NCBI GenBank assembly: GCA_004519485.1
Contig: CP038124.1
Coordinates: 359,387 to 423,386 of the forward strand
Direction of reading: 5' to 3'
Source: Nannochloropsis oceanica
Taxonomy: Eukaryota; Sar; Eustigmatophyceae; Eustigmatales; Monodopsidaceae
DNA: 64,000 nt
The translations under genes were made by a program, and so were the position numbers. Below are positions 22,668-35,400 of the stretch, one piece after another. The notes under the pieces were generated by a model. The model ran no database searches. It saw only the letters and a list, made by a program, of their open reading frames with translations, and had not been told where the DNA came from. Within the stretch, counting starts at the first letter, position 1. Each line of letters starts with the position of its first letter.

Positions 22668-24450
22668 CACCACTAGCACCACCACAACAACCACTACCAC
22701 CATCTCTGCTGTCACGAAGCGAGAGAAGAAGAGGAGGCGATTGATTCACATTGACCTCAATGCGCTTGATGCCAGAGGGAAAGCTGTCAAAGATACAGTC
22801 GTAGACGACGAAAAATTTGCAATAGATTTCCCCGAAATGGCCTCAAGGATCAAGGAGCTGATTGCCTTTGAAGAAGCGCATGACCTAGCTGTGGCTTTGA
22901 GGAAAAAGAGGAAGTGGGGGAGAAAGAGAGGGGGAAAGGTTGGAAAGGGGGATGAGGAGGGGGAGCTACATCAGCTTGCAGCCCGCCTTCTCCATCTTTT
23001 GTCTCACGACCTGTCCTTCATCTCATCCACGCACCACAAAGCTTGGTCTGTATTGCATCACCTTGTTGCCATTTGCTCCGGGGTTGATGACGGGAGGGAG
23101 GAAGGGGAGGATGAAAAGCCAAATGACGACGACAACGTGATTTTGAATCTGTTGAAGCAAATCATGAATCTCCCTTCTGCTCTCCCCGGAGGTAAAATAA
23201 GACCGAATGTCCGTACGCGAGACTGTGGGAGGAGCGTATGGGACATCGCTTTGGGAGAGGATGGGAAAGGAAGGAGGGAGGGGGAAATGGAGGGAAGGAG
23301 GGCAGGAGTGCGGGAGTTTATGAGAGTAACACTTGGACCGATGTGTGGAGTCTATTTTGGGTCGTCGTCCCCTTCCTTACTCCCACTGAAGGAGGGAGAG
23401 ATGGCCTTCCCCTCGTACCCCTCGTGCTCCTCCTCCTCTTCCTGCCACCCTCCCTCTCTGGTTTGTCCCGGTTCCGTCTTAGTGAAGAAAGATAGAGTTA
23501 AGACAATACTTTTCATTCGTCATGCCGAGGGGACACACAACCAAGCGGCGAGAGAGGAAGGGGAGGGTGCGTACAAAAGCTGGGCATGGGAGGACGCAGA
23601 ATTAACGACAGTGGGCATCGCCCAGGCACAAGACGGCTTGAGGAGGAGGGTGAGAGGGAGGGAGGGGGAGGAGGGAGGGGAGGAAGGAGAGGGAGGGACG
23701 GAGGAAGCAGTGGACTTGGTGGTGGTCTCGCCCTTGAGGAGGACGTTACACACAGCGATGCTGGCCTTTGGGGACGAGGGAGGGGGGAAGGAAGGGGAGA
23801 AGGAAAGGATTCAAAGGGGGGAGGGAGAAGGCAGAGAAAAGTGTAATGGTAGCAACAACAACAGCAACAGCAGGAGCAGCAGCGGCAGCGGCGGCAGTCG
23901 GAAGAAATTTCCTCCATTTGTAGCCATGGAAGCAGTGCGCGAGACGGCGGGAATGGACCCCTGCAATAAACGGTCGAACGTTTCTTATCTGACAAAGCGG
24001 TTTCCGCTCGTCGATTTTTCGGAGGTAACATCATGGGCACTAAACTTGAATCTGTGTCTTTCGCTTCTCTTTTATTTTGATGATCAATCGCGGATGGACT
24101 CCGCCACCCTTACATGCTTCTCACACTTTCTTTCTTCCTTGGACACCACCATATTTATAATCATTTTTCCTCATTTTTGACCTTCGTTTCGTCAATACCA
24201 CCATAAATAGATTCAGAGCGAGACCGACGTACTTTTTGATCCGTGTGCGTGGGAGAGCGAGGAGAGCATGGCCGCGCGTGGGCACTACTTTTTGCATTGG
24301 TTGGGCAAGAGGACAGAGAGACGCATCGCTGTAGTCACGCATGGAAGCTTCCTCATGACCATGTTTGAGAGAGTTCTGCAGGCTCCAAAGGAGATGAGGG
24401 AGTGGATGGGGAATGCCGAGTGTCGGGCAGTGGCTGTCCATTATCCATGA
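22309..24450 (+). CDS. ankyrin-like/histidine-phosphatase (phosphoglycerate mutase-like) protein
   Basis: Two exons (22309-24024, 24211-24450) join in phase 0 to 651 aa. The Met at 22309 is chosen because it starts the conserved-looking frame after an in-frame run with no protein character. Residues about 65-85 (TPLHALVRTGNVRLLEMMLAE) look like one ankyrin unit, and VLHHLVAIC near 250 may be another. The C-terminal half is a histidine phosphatase. Residue about 403 starts ILFIRHAEGTHNQAA with the catalytic RH(A/G) motif, VVSPLRRTLHTAM follows, and exon 2 supplies the second His in VVTHGSFL (about 613). RHAEGTHN is the form seen in the eukaryotic phosphoglycerate mutase-like phosphatases rather than in glycolytic enzymes, so the substrate is unknown. 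Poly-Ser and Thr runs from AGC/ACC repeats interrupt the linker. Confidence 0.82.
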
Positions 24451-25665
24451 CCTAAAAACGAGATTTAAAGTAAATTAAAGGAAAAGGACGGTTGATGGGA
24501 GTACATATAGAAATGTGTTTGAAAGTAAAATAGGTATTGTAAATTATTTTCAGTGTATTGAGATGGAGAGATTGAGATGGATTGACGAGATGGATGAATG
24601 GAGGGAGTTGAGATGAAGGTGGTGGATCAAGATGGTGGGTGACTGATGTTGGGGGAAATACTAATAACGGCCACGATTAAATGTGCCCGAGGCGACAAAT
24701 GGAATAAAAATAGCTGGATAACGTTTAATCACCTTTAATTTAAATATTCACGGTGGCTTTCTTTTCTTTTTTCACCTCTTCACTTCCTTGGCTGCCTCGA
24801 GAATTCAAGCGTGAGTAAGAAAATGTTGGTAAAACGCGTCTTTACATCGTAAATAAATGAGAAAGACGTTGCATAGCCTCACACACGGTACAAGATTACT
24901 CTTGAAACAATGAATAACAAAAGCAATTAACCTGGTGCTTACGATTTTGTGAGAAGGGTGGGTGTGGAGAAGCTACAAGTAACGTCGCTAGAAATGAGTC
25001 AGGCTCTTAAGGGGGAAACAAAAACAATCAAACTATGAACACACGCGTCCGGTCATAATTATGCCGCAAATTATATATTATGGAGGCAAACTTCTTGTGA
25101 CAGTGTCTTCATTGGGAAAATGTGGAAGAAAAGGCGGATATCTCACCCTTTTTCCGCCGCGCGATGTGCAGCGTCAGCAGCGAGCAAGGCTGGCACCCCG
25201 TATCGTTTTTCATGCTAGTTTCCCATAAGCACAGCCACGCAATATAAGGTGTACGAGTGGGCGTCGGATGTTTAGATGTGTTTGGATTGTTATCCACATG
25301 GCTGGATTCACTATCATCTCAGCACAACAGCCGCCCCCCAATTTTCTCCGGGATTTGAGGGTTGAATTCAGTCGTCCCTGAACGAAGCGATGCATGCCCG
25401 CATGAAGGCACCGTCCGCCGCTACTGAGGTTGAGAATCGCCACTGTTGCTCGCGGGAGCTTTCACCAAACCTACAGTCATTTCTTTTTTCACTTGTCGAT
25501 GCCCTGCCGTTAGGTCCTGTACGAGATCGACATCGACGTGCTCTCGATGGCCGGCACCCCGGGAGGAAGAAATTGCAAACGCAAATTGACGGAGATAGTC
25601 ATGGCCCGCCTACCTAGTTTCTCTTGATGCATCAATCTACCCTTTTTCCACAACAGGAAGGTGCC
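24451..25665. other. intergenic gap
   Basis: This 1.2-kb AT-rich gap lies between two plus-strand genes. Nothing beyond expected 3' and 5' untranslated regions is seen. Short frames on the minus strand (25109-25443) lack protein character. Confidence 0.5.
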
Positions 25666-28072
25666 ATGCCCATCACGACAACATCGAGGGGCACAGACAA
25701 CGGGTGGACATGGGGTTTCTACACCCTCTTGGCATTGGTAATGCTGGTGTCTTTGACTTTCGGTAAGTACCAGACCCCAGGAGAAAACTTCCGCCTGACA
25801 CAGAAGCAAGGAGGTCTCACTTTGCCGCCTCCTCCCCACACCCAGAACAATGCATTGCGTTTGTCCCTCCGACACCACCACCACCAGCAAGCAGCAGTAG
25901 CAGCAGCAACAAGGGAGGAGAGAGCAGCACGGCGGGCCGGGCCAGCACAGCAAGCGGGATTTCGTCAGCTTCTTATCAAGGTATGTGTTTCGTACAGAAT
26001 GTTTCACTTCATCATCATCTCTGTCTGGCCTGAAGCTACTACGGCAGGAGAGGGCAAGAAAATTACAAGTACAGGGAACATTGATTGAAACAGTGACAAA
26101 GAAAGAGAGAGCGCGCACACACGCGAGGGTGCGTTGTGAAGAAGCCCCTTCTGATCCTCGAGGACGGCCTGTCTCCATGTACATATCATACATGTATCTC
26201 TGTCCATGAGTGAGTCACAACACTTTCGTGTTGATCGTTTCCCCTTCCCTCCCCCTCTCCCTAGGCGATAATGCAAGGTCAGCGAACCCACTCGAAGCTC
26301 TACGTATGGCTCTCCACACGTCCTACGCCATCCCCCACCATGCCGGCCAGTCGATGTCCACTGCAGCTGCTGTGGCTGCGACACGGACAGGAGGACGGTT
26401 GGGGGTTTTCACTCGGAGGGAGGGAAGGAGGGAGGAAAAGGCGTCTACAGGGTGCCATCATCAGCAGCAGCAGCATCAGCGCTATAACGACGATGACCAC
26501 AACAGGGATGGGGAAATGGCCTCCTCCTTCGTTTCCTCCCCCTCCTCCCCCTCCTCCTCCTCACCCTCCTTCTCCTCCTCCACGTCTTCTTTTTCGTCAT
26601 TGCTACTGGCGACCCTCTCTCGTCCACCACCGTCATCATCAGCAACAGCAGTAGGAGGAAGGGCAGCAGCAGGAACATCACAAGCATCAGAGATTGCAAT
26701 GGCATCGATGACGATTGCACCTCCAACACCTTCCTCTTCTTCTTCTTCAGCAGCAGCAGCATCAGCAGCGGTCGCAGTTGAACCCAAAGCAAGCCGCCGC
26801 CGCAATCGACAGAAGCAGCGCAAGCAACAGCACCAAGATCATCATCATCAACATCAACAACATGCCTCCTCCTTCCATCCCTCCCACTGGCACCCCAGCC
26901 GCGTCACGGACATATCATCCGTTTCCGTCGACGGAGCCGTCAAAAAGATTCGCATCCAATCCCTCCCTGGTTGCCCTTCCCTCCTTCCCTCCCTCTTCTG
27001 CCCCTCCATCTCCTCCCGACAGCCGGGCCAGTTTATTGCCCTGAGAATCCCCCTTCCCCTTGCGAAGGAGGGCGGGATGGAGGGCGAAAAGGAGGGAGGG
27101 AAGTTTCTTACAGTCCTGGCCCCCATTGCCTCGGCGCCGGAGAGGGTCGGTCCTAGAGGCCACGTGGATGTCCTGCTGGATGGGAAGGAGGAGCTCCTCC
27201 CCCCTCCTTCCGTTCGTTCCTCCGTTGCAGGAGCTGCGGCAGCAACCGACAGGCTGGCCTGGTCGCGACTACTCTCTTCCTTCTCCCCCGACACCCTCCT
27301 AGAGGCCAGTGAGGAGCTAGGGCCCGGCTTTAGCCCCCTCGTCCTCCCTCCCGGCCCCGCACTGCCTTTGTCCCTCCTGCCCTCCCTTCCCCTCACACTC
27401 CCTTCTCTTCTTCAGGAGCAGCGGGAGTTGTTGATTTTGGCGCGAGGAACGGCTGGGATGGCGGCGGTAGCGGCGGTTCTGGAATGGCCGAAGGTAGGGC
27501 TGCTGAGCGGCAAGTGCAGCAGCAACAGCAGCAGCAGCAGCAGCAGCGGAGCTGGTGGCAAGAAAGGTTTCAAAATTACAGTCTTAATTGAAGTGAAAAA
27601 TGCTGTCAATGAAGCCTTGCGGCAACAGCAGAGGGAATGGAGGAGGAGCATGCCGCACGTACAACTCATTCCCGTGCTTGCAGATTCTAAGGGGGAGGTA
27701 GGGAAAGGAGGAGGGTTGGAAGCGGCGTTGTTTCGGTATGGTAAGGGAGGGAAGAAAGGAGGAGAGGGAGGGAAGGAGGGAGAGGGGGAGGTTGAGCTCG
27801 CCTCGGTTCTCCGTGTAGATCCGAAGAGTTGTGCAGTGTTGTTGGCAGGGATGGAGGGAGGGAGGGAGGGAGAGAAGGAGGTCAGGCGGCTGGAGAGATT
27901 GGCGGCGTCTCTGGTAATGGTGGGTGTGGATCCGGCGAGGATTTTGGGGCAGGGGATGGAGAGATGGAGGGAGGGAGGGAGGGAGAAGACGGATGGGGTT
28001 GGAGCGGGGAAGAAGAGGAGGAACCGGAAGAAGAAGGCGGCGGCTTCGGCGGAGAAGGTGGTGAAACCTTGA
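25666..28072 (+). CDS. plastid ferredoxin-reductase-like FAD/NAD-binding protein
   Basis: Three exons are proposed (25666-25762, 25846-25980, 26265-28072), all joined in phase 1, giving 679 aa. The 135-nt middle exon is supported because it completes an N-terminal signal: a hydrophobic stretch (FYTLLALVMLVSLTF) followed by CIAFVPP, an Ala-Phe plastid-targeting motif. Skipping it would also keep the frame but lose the motif. After a Ser/Gln/His-rich region the protein shows a flavin-reductase-like beta barrel (ISSVSVDGAVKKIRIQS, QPGQFIALRIP), a nucleotide-binding motif (LLILARGTAGMAAVAAVLEW) and a C-terminal segment (CAVLLAGMEGG...GVDPARI). This order matches the oxidoreductase NAD-binding family related to the plant protein pKIWI502. 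No classical FAD-contact RxYS motif is evident. Substrate and electron partner are unknown. Confidence 0.75.
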
Positions 28073-28883
28073 AAAAGAGTTACGCGTTCTCAAGTCTCAT
28101 TATCTAGAGAGTGACGAGTGAGACAGGGTTGTACAAAGGGAGAAGAAACGGAGGGAGGATGAGGGTGAGGGTGGGAGAGAGATCACTAGGCCTTTGTATG
28201 TGCAAAATTGCCTTTTCCAGCAGCAGCAGCAGCAGCAGTAAAGATGTTTTGGCGGTGGTGTGTATATTTAGCAATGAAGATGAACGTATTAACACATATT
28301 AAAAAAATATCCCTCTTACATAAAGTAGAGAGTTTGATGCTTTAAATTTGAATTGAATCGGAGTTTGAAAAATTGAAAACATGCAACAGGATTCGAGGAG
28401 AGGTAGCATTCGACTAGTTGTAAATACAAATCCATATGTTCACATGTATGTTCACCTCTGACTAAATCAGACGCACCATTTCAGACGTCGGCCCATGAAA
28501 GGTTCAGTTGAGTGGAAAGGAGATAAGTAAGTGAAGGAATGAGGGAGGAAGGAAGGGAAGGACTTGTGTGAGTTTCCTCCCTTTTCGTCCATCTTGAGTT
28601 CGTGGCATGCGTTCAAGAAATGTGTTTTGTATATACGGAGATGAGGATGAGGACGACGCAACAGCTGCAGCAGCAGCAGCAGCAGCAAAAAGATCAAGAG
28701 AAAGAAGCATTAGGAGAAGGAAAGAACGAGAGAGAGCACGAGAGAGATGGTCATTTTTTAAAATAATAATATAGATATGAATCAAAATATCGACCGCCCT
28801 ACTTTCACTTGTGCATAATATCACGAGCCCATCGTTTTTAAGAAATGAAATGACCGAAAGGAGTAGCAGCGCCCAGCAGTACG

Positions 28884-28914
<31 letters not shown>

Positions 28915-29405
28915 CAGCAGCAGCAGTAGCAGCAGCTGCTGCCACAAGACATGTATATACGGACACGAACAAGGAAATAATAAATTTAATACGCCTCCTC
29001 ACGCCTCCTTTTCCAGAGTCGTCGAGGGAGGGAAGAACGGAGGGAGTGGGAATTCATCTGTGGTTCACCAGCCCTCCCGGGCTACCCTCTCAATAAAAGG
29101 AATGACAACAAGATGCTCGACCCAAAAACAAAAGAAGGAAAACATTCTGGCATGAAGCGTCTCGTCATGCGTAACACTTTGCGTCCACGGTGTTGACATC
29201 AGTTTTGCCTACTTTTTCCCCTCCTCTCATTCATTATTTCATGCTGTGGGTGGGTCATACGTCGTCTCATGCATTCTCACTCATTTCTAATTTCATTCCA
29301 ATTGATGTCATTCTAATTTAAGCTCGTATCAATCCCACCGCACGTCGCCATCCTCTCAAGGAGGGAGGGAAGAGGGGAGGGAGGGAGGGAGGGAGGGAGG
29401 GAGCC
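28073..29405. other. convergent intergenic gap with AGC repeats
   Basis: The gap separates the 3' ends of the reductase-like gene (+) and the ABC transporter gene (-). It contains AGC runs near 28220-28240 and 28884-28936 and GGGA repeats at about 29375-29401. It is otherwise AT-rich and no gene is supported. Confidence 0.55.
28884..28936 (+). repeat. AGC trinucleotide repeat, noncoding
   Basis: An imperfect AGC/AGT run of about 17 units lies in the convergent gap. Confidence 0.85.
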
Positions 29406-32400
29406 CTACCGCTTTTCGAAGTTCAGGTACTTCGTGCAGAGAACCAAACCGATCCTCAGGCAGATAATAATGCCGGCCAGCACACACAGGGTCCACCACG
29501 CCTGCCAAGGAGGGGACGAAAACCCCAGCTCTTTCAAAAACGCATCGCCTACTCCGTCGTGCCGTCCTTTGAGCTCGGAGATGGCCAGACCTTGGAATCC
29601 CCAGCGAGTCCAGCTACCCGGAAGAACGAGGTAGGGTTGGAGGGAGGGAGGAGCGGTGAAGAAGATGAGAACTTTATCTCACCCATATCGATTTTGCTAT
29701 TCTTGTTTTATCACGGAGAAGGAAGGAAGAAAGAGAGGTAAGGAGGGAGGGAAGAAGGAAAAAGAAGGGAGAATGCGGGCGGTCTTACCAAAGTAGTGTG
29801 GCATTCGCAGCCCACACAGGCATGGAGGGCACCCGTGCCATGAATCCGGCTGCGACTGTAATAACATAGCCCAGGAAGGACCAGATTGACGAGAGCTCGC
29901 GGATGGTGGGGAGACCGGAGGAGAGGAAGACGATGAGGCTTAGGCTGGTCCAGCTCATCAAAAGCAAAGAGAAGGAGTAGAAGCAGAAGGAGGCAGGACT
30001 CGGGTGGAGGGGGGTGAGGAGGTGGAGGAGCAGAGAGAAGAAGATGGAGGTGCAGGCGTTGATGGCCAGGTAAGGGGTGTCGAGCGAGAAGCAAAAGGCA
30101 AGCGTCCTCACCACGCCGGCACCGCGCTCCCGATAAAACAACGGCCGGCTTTCGTACAGGGACGGCATCACATTTTGATTGCTGAAACTCACAATGCACA
30201 CACTCGAATACAACAACCCTACCTGCGTCTGCAAGTCCATCTGTCCCCCCTCCACCCCTCCCTCCCCCCTCCCTGCAAACAAGGTGCCCCAAAAGACACC
30301 CAATATCATGTAATTCAAGTTGTTTAAGACCAGTGACTTTTTGTCCTTCGTGGTCTTGAGGAACTGCCGGTAGTTCAGAATGAGGATCTGGGACAGGAGA
30401 GTTCGGGGATAGGAAGGGAAGAGGGAGGAAGGGGAGGAAGAGGAGTCCGAGGAGGAGGAGGAGGAGGAGGAGGGGTGGGGAAGGAGGGAGGGAAGAAGGG
30501 CGAGCTCGGAAGAGGGAGGAACGGTCTGGAGGAGGAGAGTGAGGCCGAGGGGGGAGGAGGCATAGATGGACGCAAGGGCTGTGGGGGTGAAGACGGAGAG
30601 AGAGGAGGGAGGGAGGGAGGACGCGAGGGAGGTAGGGGTGGAGGGACCGTTCCGGGGGCTTGCAATGAGGAGGTTATTGGTGCTGGGGAGGCGGCAGAGA
30701 CTGTGGCTGCTGTTGCTCCGAGAAGCAAATGGTGAGGGTGGGAGGGAGGAAGGAGAAGAAGAAGAGCAGGAAAAGGAAGGGGAGGAAAGGAGGGTAGCGC
30801 AGGTGGAGGAGAAGGCTGCAACGCGCATGGCAAAGTCAGCAGGATTGATTACCGCTGTTGCTCGTTCGTCACCATCACCAGCACCACCACCAGCAGCAGC
30901 AGCACTACTACCATCGTCATCATCACCAGCACCACCACCACCAGCAGCAGCACCAGCAGTATCTGCAGGGCGGCTAGCGCCAGTATCCCTCCCTCCAAAG
31001 AAGGAGCCTCCTGCCATCCGCCCACACCCCCTCTCTCCTCCCCTCCCTCTTCCCTCTAGGCTTAACCGTAATGGACTCCGTGCAAAATACTCCACGACTC
31101 CATCTACCCGGCCTTGGTAAATCATCCGCCCCCCCTCCGCCAAGATCAGCATGGTATCGAATAAATTGATAACCTCCACACTAGGCTGATGGATCGTCAG
31201 TAGCCCTGCTCTCCCACTGTCACACAACCCTCTCATCACGCCCATCACTTCTATGGCCGTCGCTGCGTCCAAACCCGTCGTAATCTCGTCCCCGAATATC
31301 AAGGTGGGCAAGTTTACGATCTCCACCCCAATGCTCAACCGCCGCCGTTGACCACCGCTTAACCCCTTTTTGAAAACATCGCCCACAACTGTTTCGCGTG
31401 CCTCGGTCAGTCCCAGGATTCCCTCCAGCATTTCTACCCTCGCCTTCCTTTCCTCCCTCCCTACCCTGTCCTCCATCCGTAGCAGAGCCGCGATCCACAG
31501 CGTTTCCCGCACCGTCAGCTGACTCAGGTGTACGTCATCCTGCGTTATGTATGCAAAGGCACTGCGCCGCCTCCTCCTCTCTTCTTTCCCTCCCTCCCTC
31601 CCTTCTTCCCACACCACCTGCCCGCTGATTTCCCCCTGTGTTTTCCTCCCTGCCAGCACGTCCAACAAGGTAGTTTTCCCTGCCCCGGAGGGTCCCATCA
31701 ATGCCATCATCTCCCCCGCTGCCACAGACCCCGTGATGCCCCCCTGAAGGAGGAGAAGCTCCTCCATCTTCTGCTGCTGCTGCTGCCGCCGCTGCCACTG
31801 CTTTTCCTTTAATTTGATCGACGGGACAAGGTGCTGTTGTAGCCGTTGCTGCTTCCCTCCTCCATTCCTTTCCCTTTGCGGAGATACCCCTCCCCCTTCT
31901 CCTGCAAGCCCCCCCACCCCCCCTCCCTCTTCCTCATCTCGTCCAACAAGCCCTCCCCTCGCTTTCTCTTTCCCTCCTTCCTTCCCTCTCTCCTTCCCTC
32001 CCTCCCTTTTGCACACCACACGGTACCCCACATCCCGAAAGTATAACCTCCCCCCCCCCCCGGGAGGCAATCCCGCCGCTCGCTTCCTCAAGTCTTCCCA
32101 AGTCAATCCCTCCCTCCCTCCCTCCCTCTCACCCTCCCTCCCTGCCTCTACCTTGACGTGGCCTTGCTCCACATCCCTCTCACCCGCTGCTCTTTTGGCT
32201 AGCCAACCTTCACCTTCCTCCTCCTCCTCCTCCCCCTCCTCTCCCTCCTCCTCCTCCCCCCCCTCCTCCTCCTCCTCCTCCTCCCTGATTCCCACTGGCG
32301 AATCTTCCAGTAAAGGGACCTTCAACCCTTCCTCCCTCCCTCTCTCCCCCTCCTCCTTCCTTCGCTCCCTCCTTGATTCCTTCCTCAACCTCGGCCTCTC

Positions 32401-35400
32401 CGGACATAGAGCGAAATATGCGTGTGTCGCCCACACCATACACCATCCTAGCACCACGGCAAAACACACCCCTACCTCCTTCCCGTCCTGCCCCCCTCCC
32501 TCGAACCCAAGCCGGGCCCGGATGGCATTCCGCTCAGAGGGAGGGAGGGAGGGAGGAAGGAGGAGGAGGACCAGGCCATGGTAAGCAAAGCGAGTGTAAA
32601 GGATTTTTTGGATTTGACGGTAGAAGAACGGTGTCTGCGAAGGAATGACAAGGAAGCCTGGGAAAGGGAGGGAGAGAGGGAAAGAGGGGTGGGGTGGAGC
32701 GTGTAGGTGAGGGAGGGAAGGAGAGAGGGAGGAAATGAGGGAGGGAGGGAGGGGACGAGGGAAAGTGCACCTGTCAGGGAGCCCATCATGACGAAGGTGA
32801 TAGGAGTGAGGACGTAGGCAAACTGCGGATTTTGGAGCCGCGCCGCAAGGCCGAGCGTCAGGAAGTAGGTGGTGAGGAGGACGAGGAAGATGAGGAGGAA
32901 GGGAAGGAGGAAAGTAGGGAGAAAAGGGTGAGGGAGGCCGGTGAGGAGGAAGGCGAGGAGGAGGAAAACGAGGTAGGCCGAGGCGACGAATGGGAGGAGG
33001 ATGAGAGGGGAGGAGAGGAGGAAAGAGAGGGGGGAGTAGGAGGAGGAGGCGAGCTCGTGTGAGGCAAGGGCACGCCAGTAAAAAAATTGGGAAAGGGTCT
33101 CCATGTTGGCCCAGGACGTGTTGTACACCTAGGGAGGGAGGGCGGGAGGGAGGGAGGGAGGGAGGGAGGAAGGGAGGAAGGGAGGGAGGGAGGGAGGGAG
33201 GGAGGGAGGGAAGGGTTGACAACGCGCCTCCACACCTTTACCATGGGACACAAAAGGGAAAATGGGGAAAGGGAAGGGGGGGAGGGGGAGGGAGAGGGAG
33301 GGAAGAAATGACGTACCGCAAAGTAAAGTAGCGACACGATGTTGAAGGATGAAGGCGCAATCCCTGCCCCTCCTCCTCCTCCTTCTTCACCGCCATCTCC
33401 AACTACCTTCCCCTGTCCGAAATAAATGAGTCCGTAGAGACAGCCTGAAAGCGCTTCTCGCCCGTAGATCGTTCTGATTAACTTCGGTTGCCTCCTCATC
33501 ACCAGCCACCCTCGCTCGCACTGTGTTCGGACTTGAGACCACAAAGAAGGCCGGGAAGAAGGAGGAGGTAGCCCTCCCTTCCTTCCCCCCTTCTCTGTGT
33601 TCCATTCGTTTCCCCTGCCCCATTCGATTCTACTCTGGCTGGGGTAGTTCAGGTCCTCCTCGCCTTCCTCCTGTCCCCCTTCATGTGGTGGATGGCAATG
33701 GAGGAGGGAGGCATGGATGTTGGCTGTAGTGTGGGTTCCGTTGTCGTATTGCTGGGAGTGGGAGGGAGGAAGGGAGGAAGGAATAGAAGAGGAGAGGGTG
33801 GAGGAGAGGGAGGAGAAGGACGTGGAGGAAAAGGAGGAGGAGAAGGAGGAGGAGGCGAGTAGGAAGAGGAGGTAGTCGGCTGGGTTTGCAAAGGAGGAGC
33901 AGGAGGAGGTGAAGATGCAGCCGGAGGGAGAAGAGGAAAGAGGGAGGGGGGGCTTGGCCGTAGCAAGGGTAGAGGAGGGGATGGGGGACGGAGGGAGGGA
34001 GGGAAGGGTCGCACCAACCATCTTCCCCTCCTCCCCTCCCTCCTCCCCTCCCTCCTTGCGAGCACCAGGCGCAAGAGCAGCGGCCTGCTGTCGTCCCTTT
34101 CCATCGCCCTCGTCGTCAAGGCCCCTTTTTCCTGGGATGATTGCCATGTTTGCATTCAATCTTAACATCTCCCTCTCGACCCGTTGGAAGAATCCCACAG
34201 CCGCCTCCCTCGGTCCTGAATAACAACACCTTCCACCCCTCCCCAACAAGATCAAGTCCTGGCTCAGCTCAAAGATCGCCTCGCTGGGTTGATGAATGGT
34301 GGCAATCACCGTCATTGGATGCCTCCTCCTCCTCCTCCTCATCCTCTTCCTCCTCTCCCACCCTCCTCTCTGGTTAAATCCGTCCCCCTCTTCCCCCTCC
34401 TCCCCCTCCCCCCTCTCCTCCTCTTCCTCCTCCCCCTCCTCCCCCTCCCCTCCACATCCCTCACACAAACGTGCCACCAATCCCATCACCTCCTCCGCCG
34501 CCATCGAATCCAATCCACTCGTCCCCTCGTCCACAAATACCAACCCCCCCTCCCCTTCCCCTCCCCCCAATACGCGGATTAACTCCACTCCTATCGATAC
34601 CCTCCTGAGCTGTCCTCCGCTTATCCCGCGTTCCATCTCTCCCCCCACCCGTCGATCCAACACCTCCGTCAACCCCAACAATGCCGCCAGCTCCTCCACC
34701 TTCCCTTCCCTATCCCTTTCCCTGTGAAAACATAGGGCAAAAAAAAGAGTTTCGCGCACCGTGAGGAGGGGCAGGTGGTGCGTGTCCCCTTGCTTGACGT
34801 AGGAGGAATAAGGCTGGATGAAGGGCCAAGAAAGGTCCTGTTGGATGCCTGAGGTAGCGAGGGAGGGAGAGAGAGAGGGAGTGGAACGGAGAGGTGAATG
34901 GTCCGTTTGACAAGCGGTGGTTTGGAAGGCACGGAGAAGACACGGAGGGAGGGAGAGGGACGGAGAGAGGGACGGAGGGAGGAAAGGAAAGAAGGGAAGG
35001 AAACGAAGGAACGGACCATTGTATTTAATCTCCCCTCTCATCCCTCCTTGAATGAGTCTGTGCGACAGTAGATCCAAGAGCGTGCTTTTTCCGGCACCCG
35101 AAGGACCCATGATGTAAGTGAGTCGCCCTGGACGAGCCTGAAAGGAGATATCTTGCAGCAGTGCCTTCCCTCTCCCCTCATCCTTCCCTCTTCTCCTTTT
35201 ATTTCTTGGTGGTGCGGGAGTCCCGGAGAGAGAAGAGGGTAAAGAAGGAAGACAAGAGGAGAGAGTGGAGTAGAGGGAGCGGCGTTTGGGTGGAAGGTAG
35301 TAGGAGACATTGTTGGCGGTAACCTGTGGAGGAGAGGGAGGGAGGGAGGGAGGGAAGGAGGGAGGGAGGGATGTTGGGTGAATGGAGGGCAAAGAAGGTC

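Noticed and set aside
32521-32570. Possible extra intron in the ABC transporter at a LPPS-type repeat
   Set aside because: The only donor candidate (GTCCTC) is poor and the frame reads through, so the repeat was kept as coding.
33129-33212. Regular repeat array considered as a CRISPR-like or telomeric array
   Set aside because: It is a simple GGGA microsatellite with no spacers and not a telomere unit; it lies in an intron.
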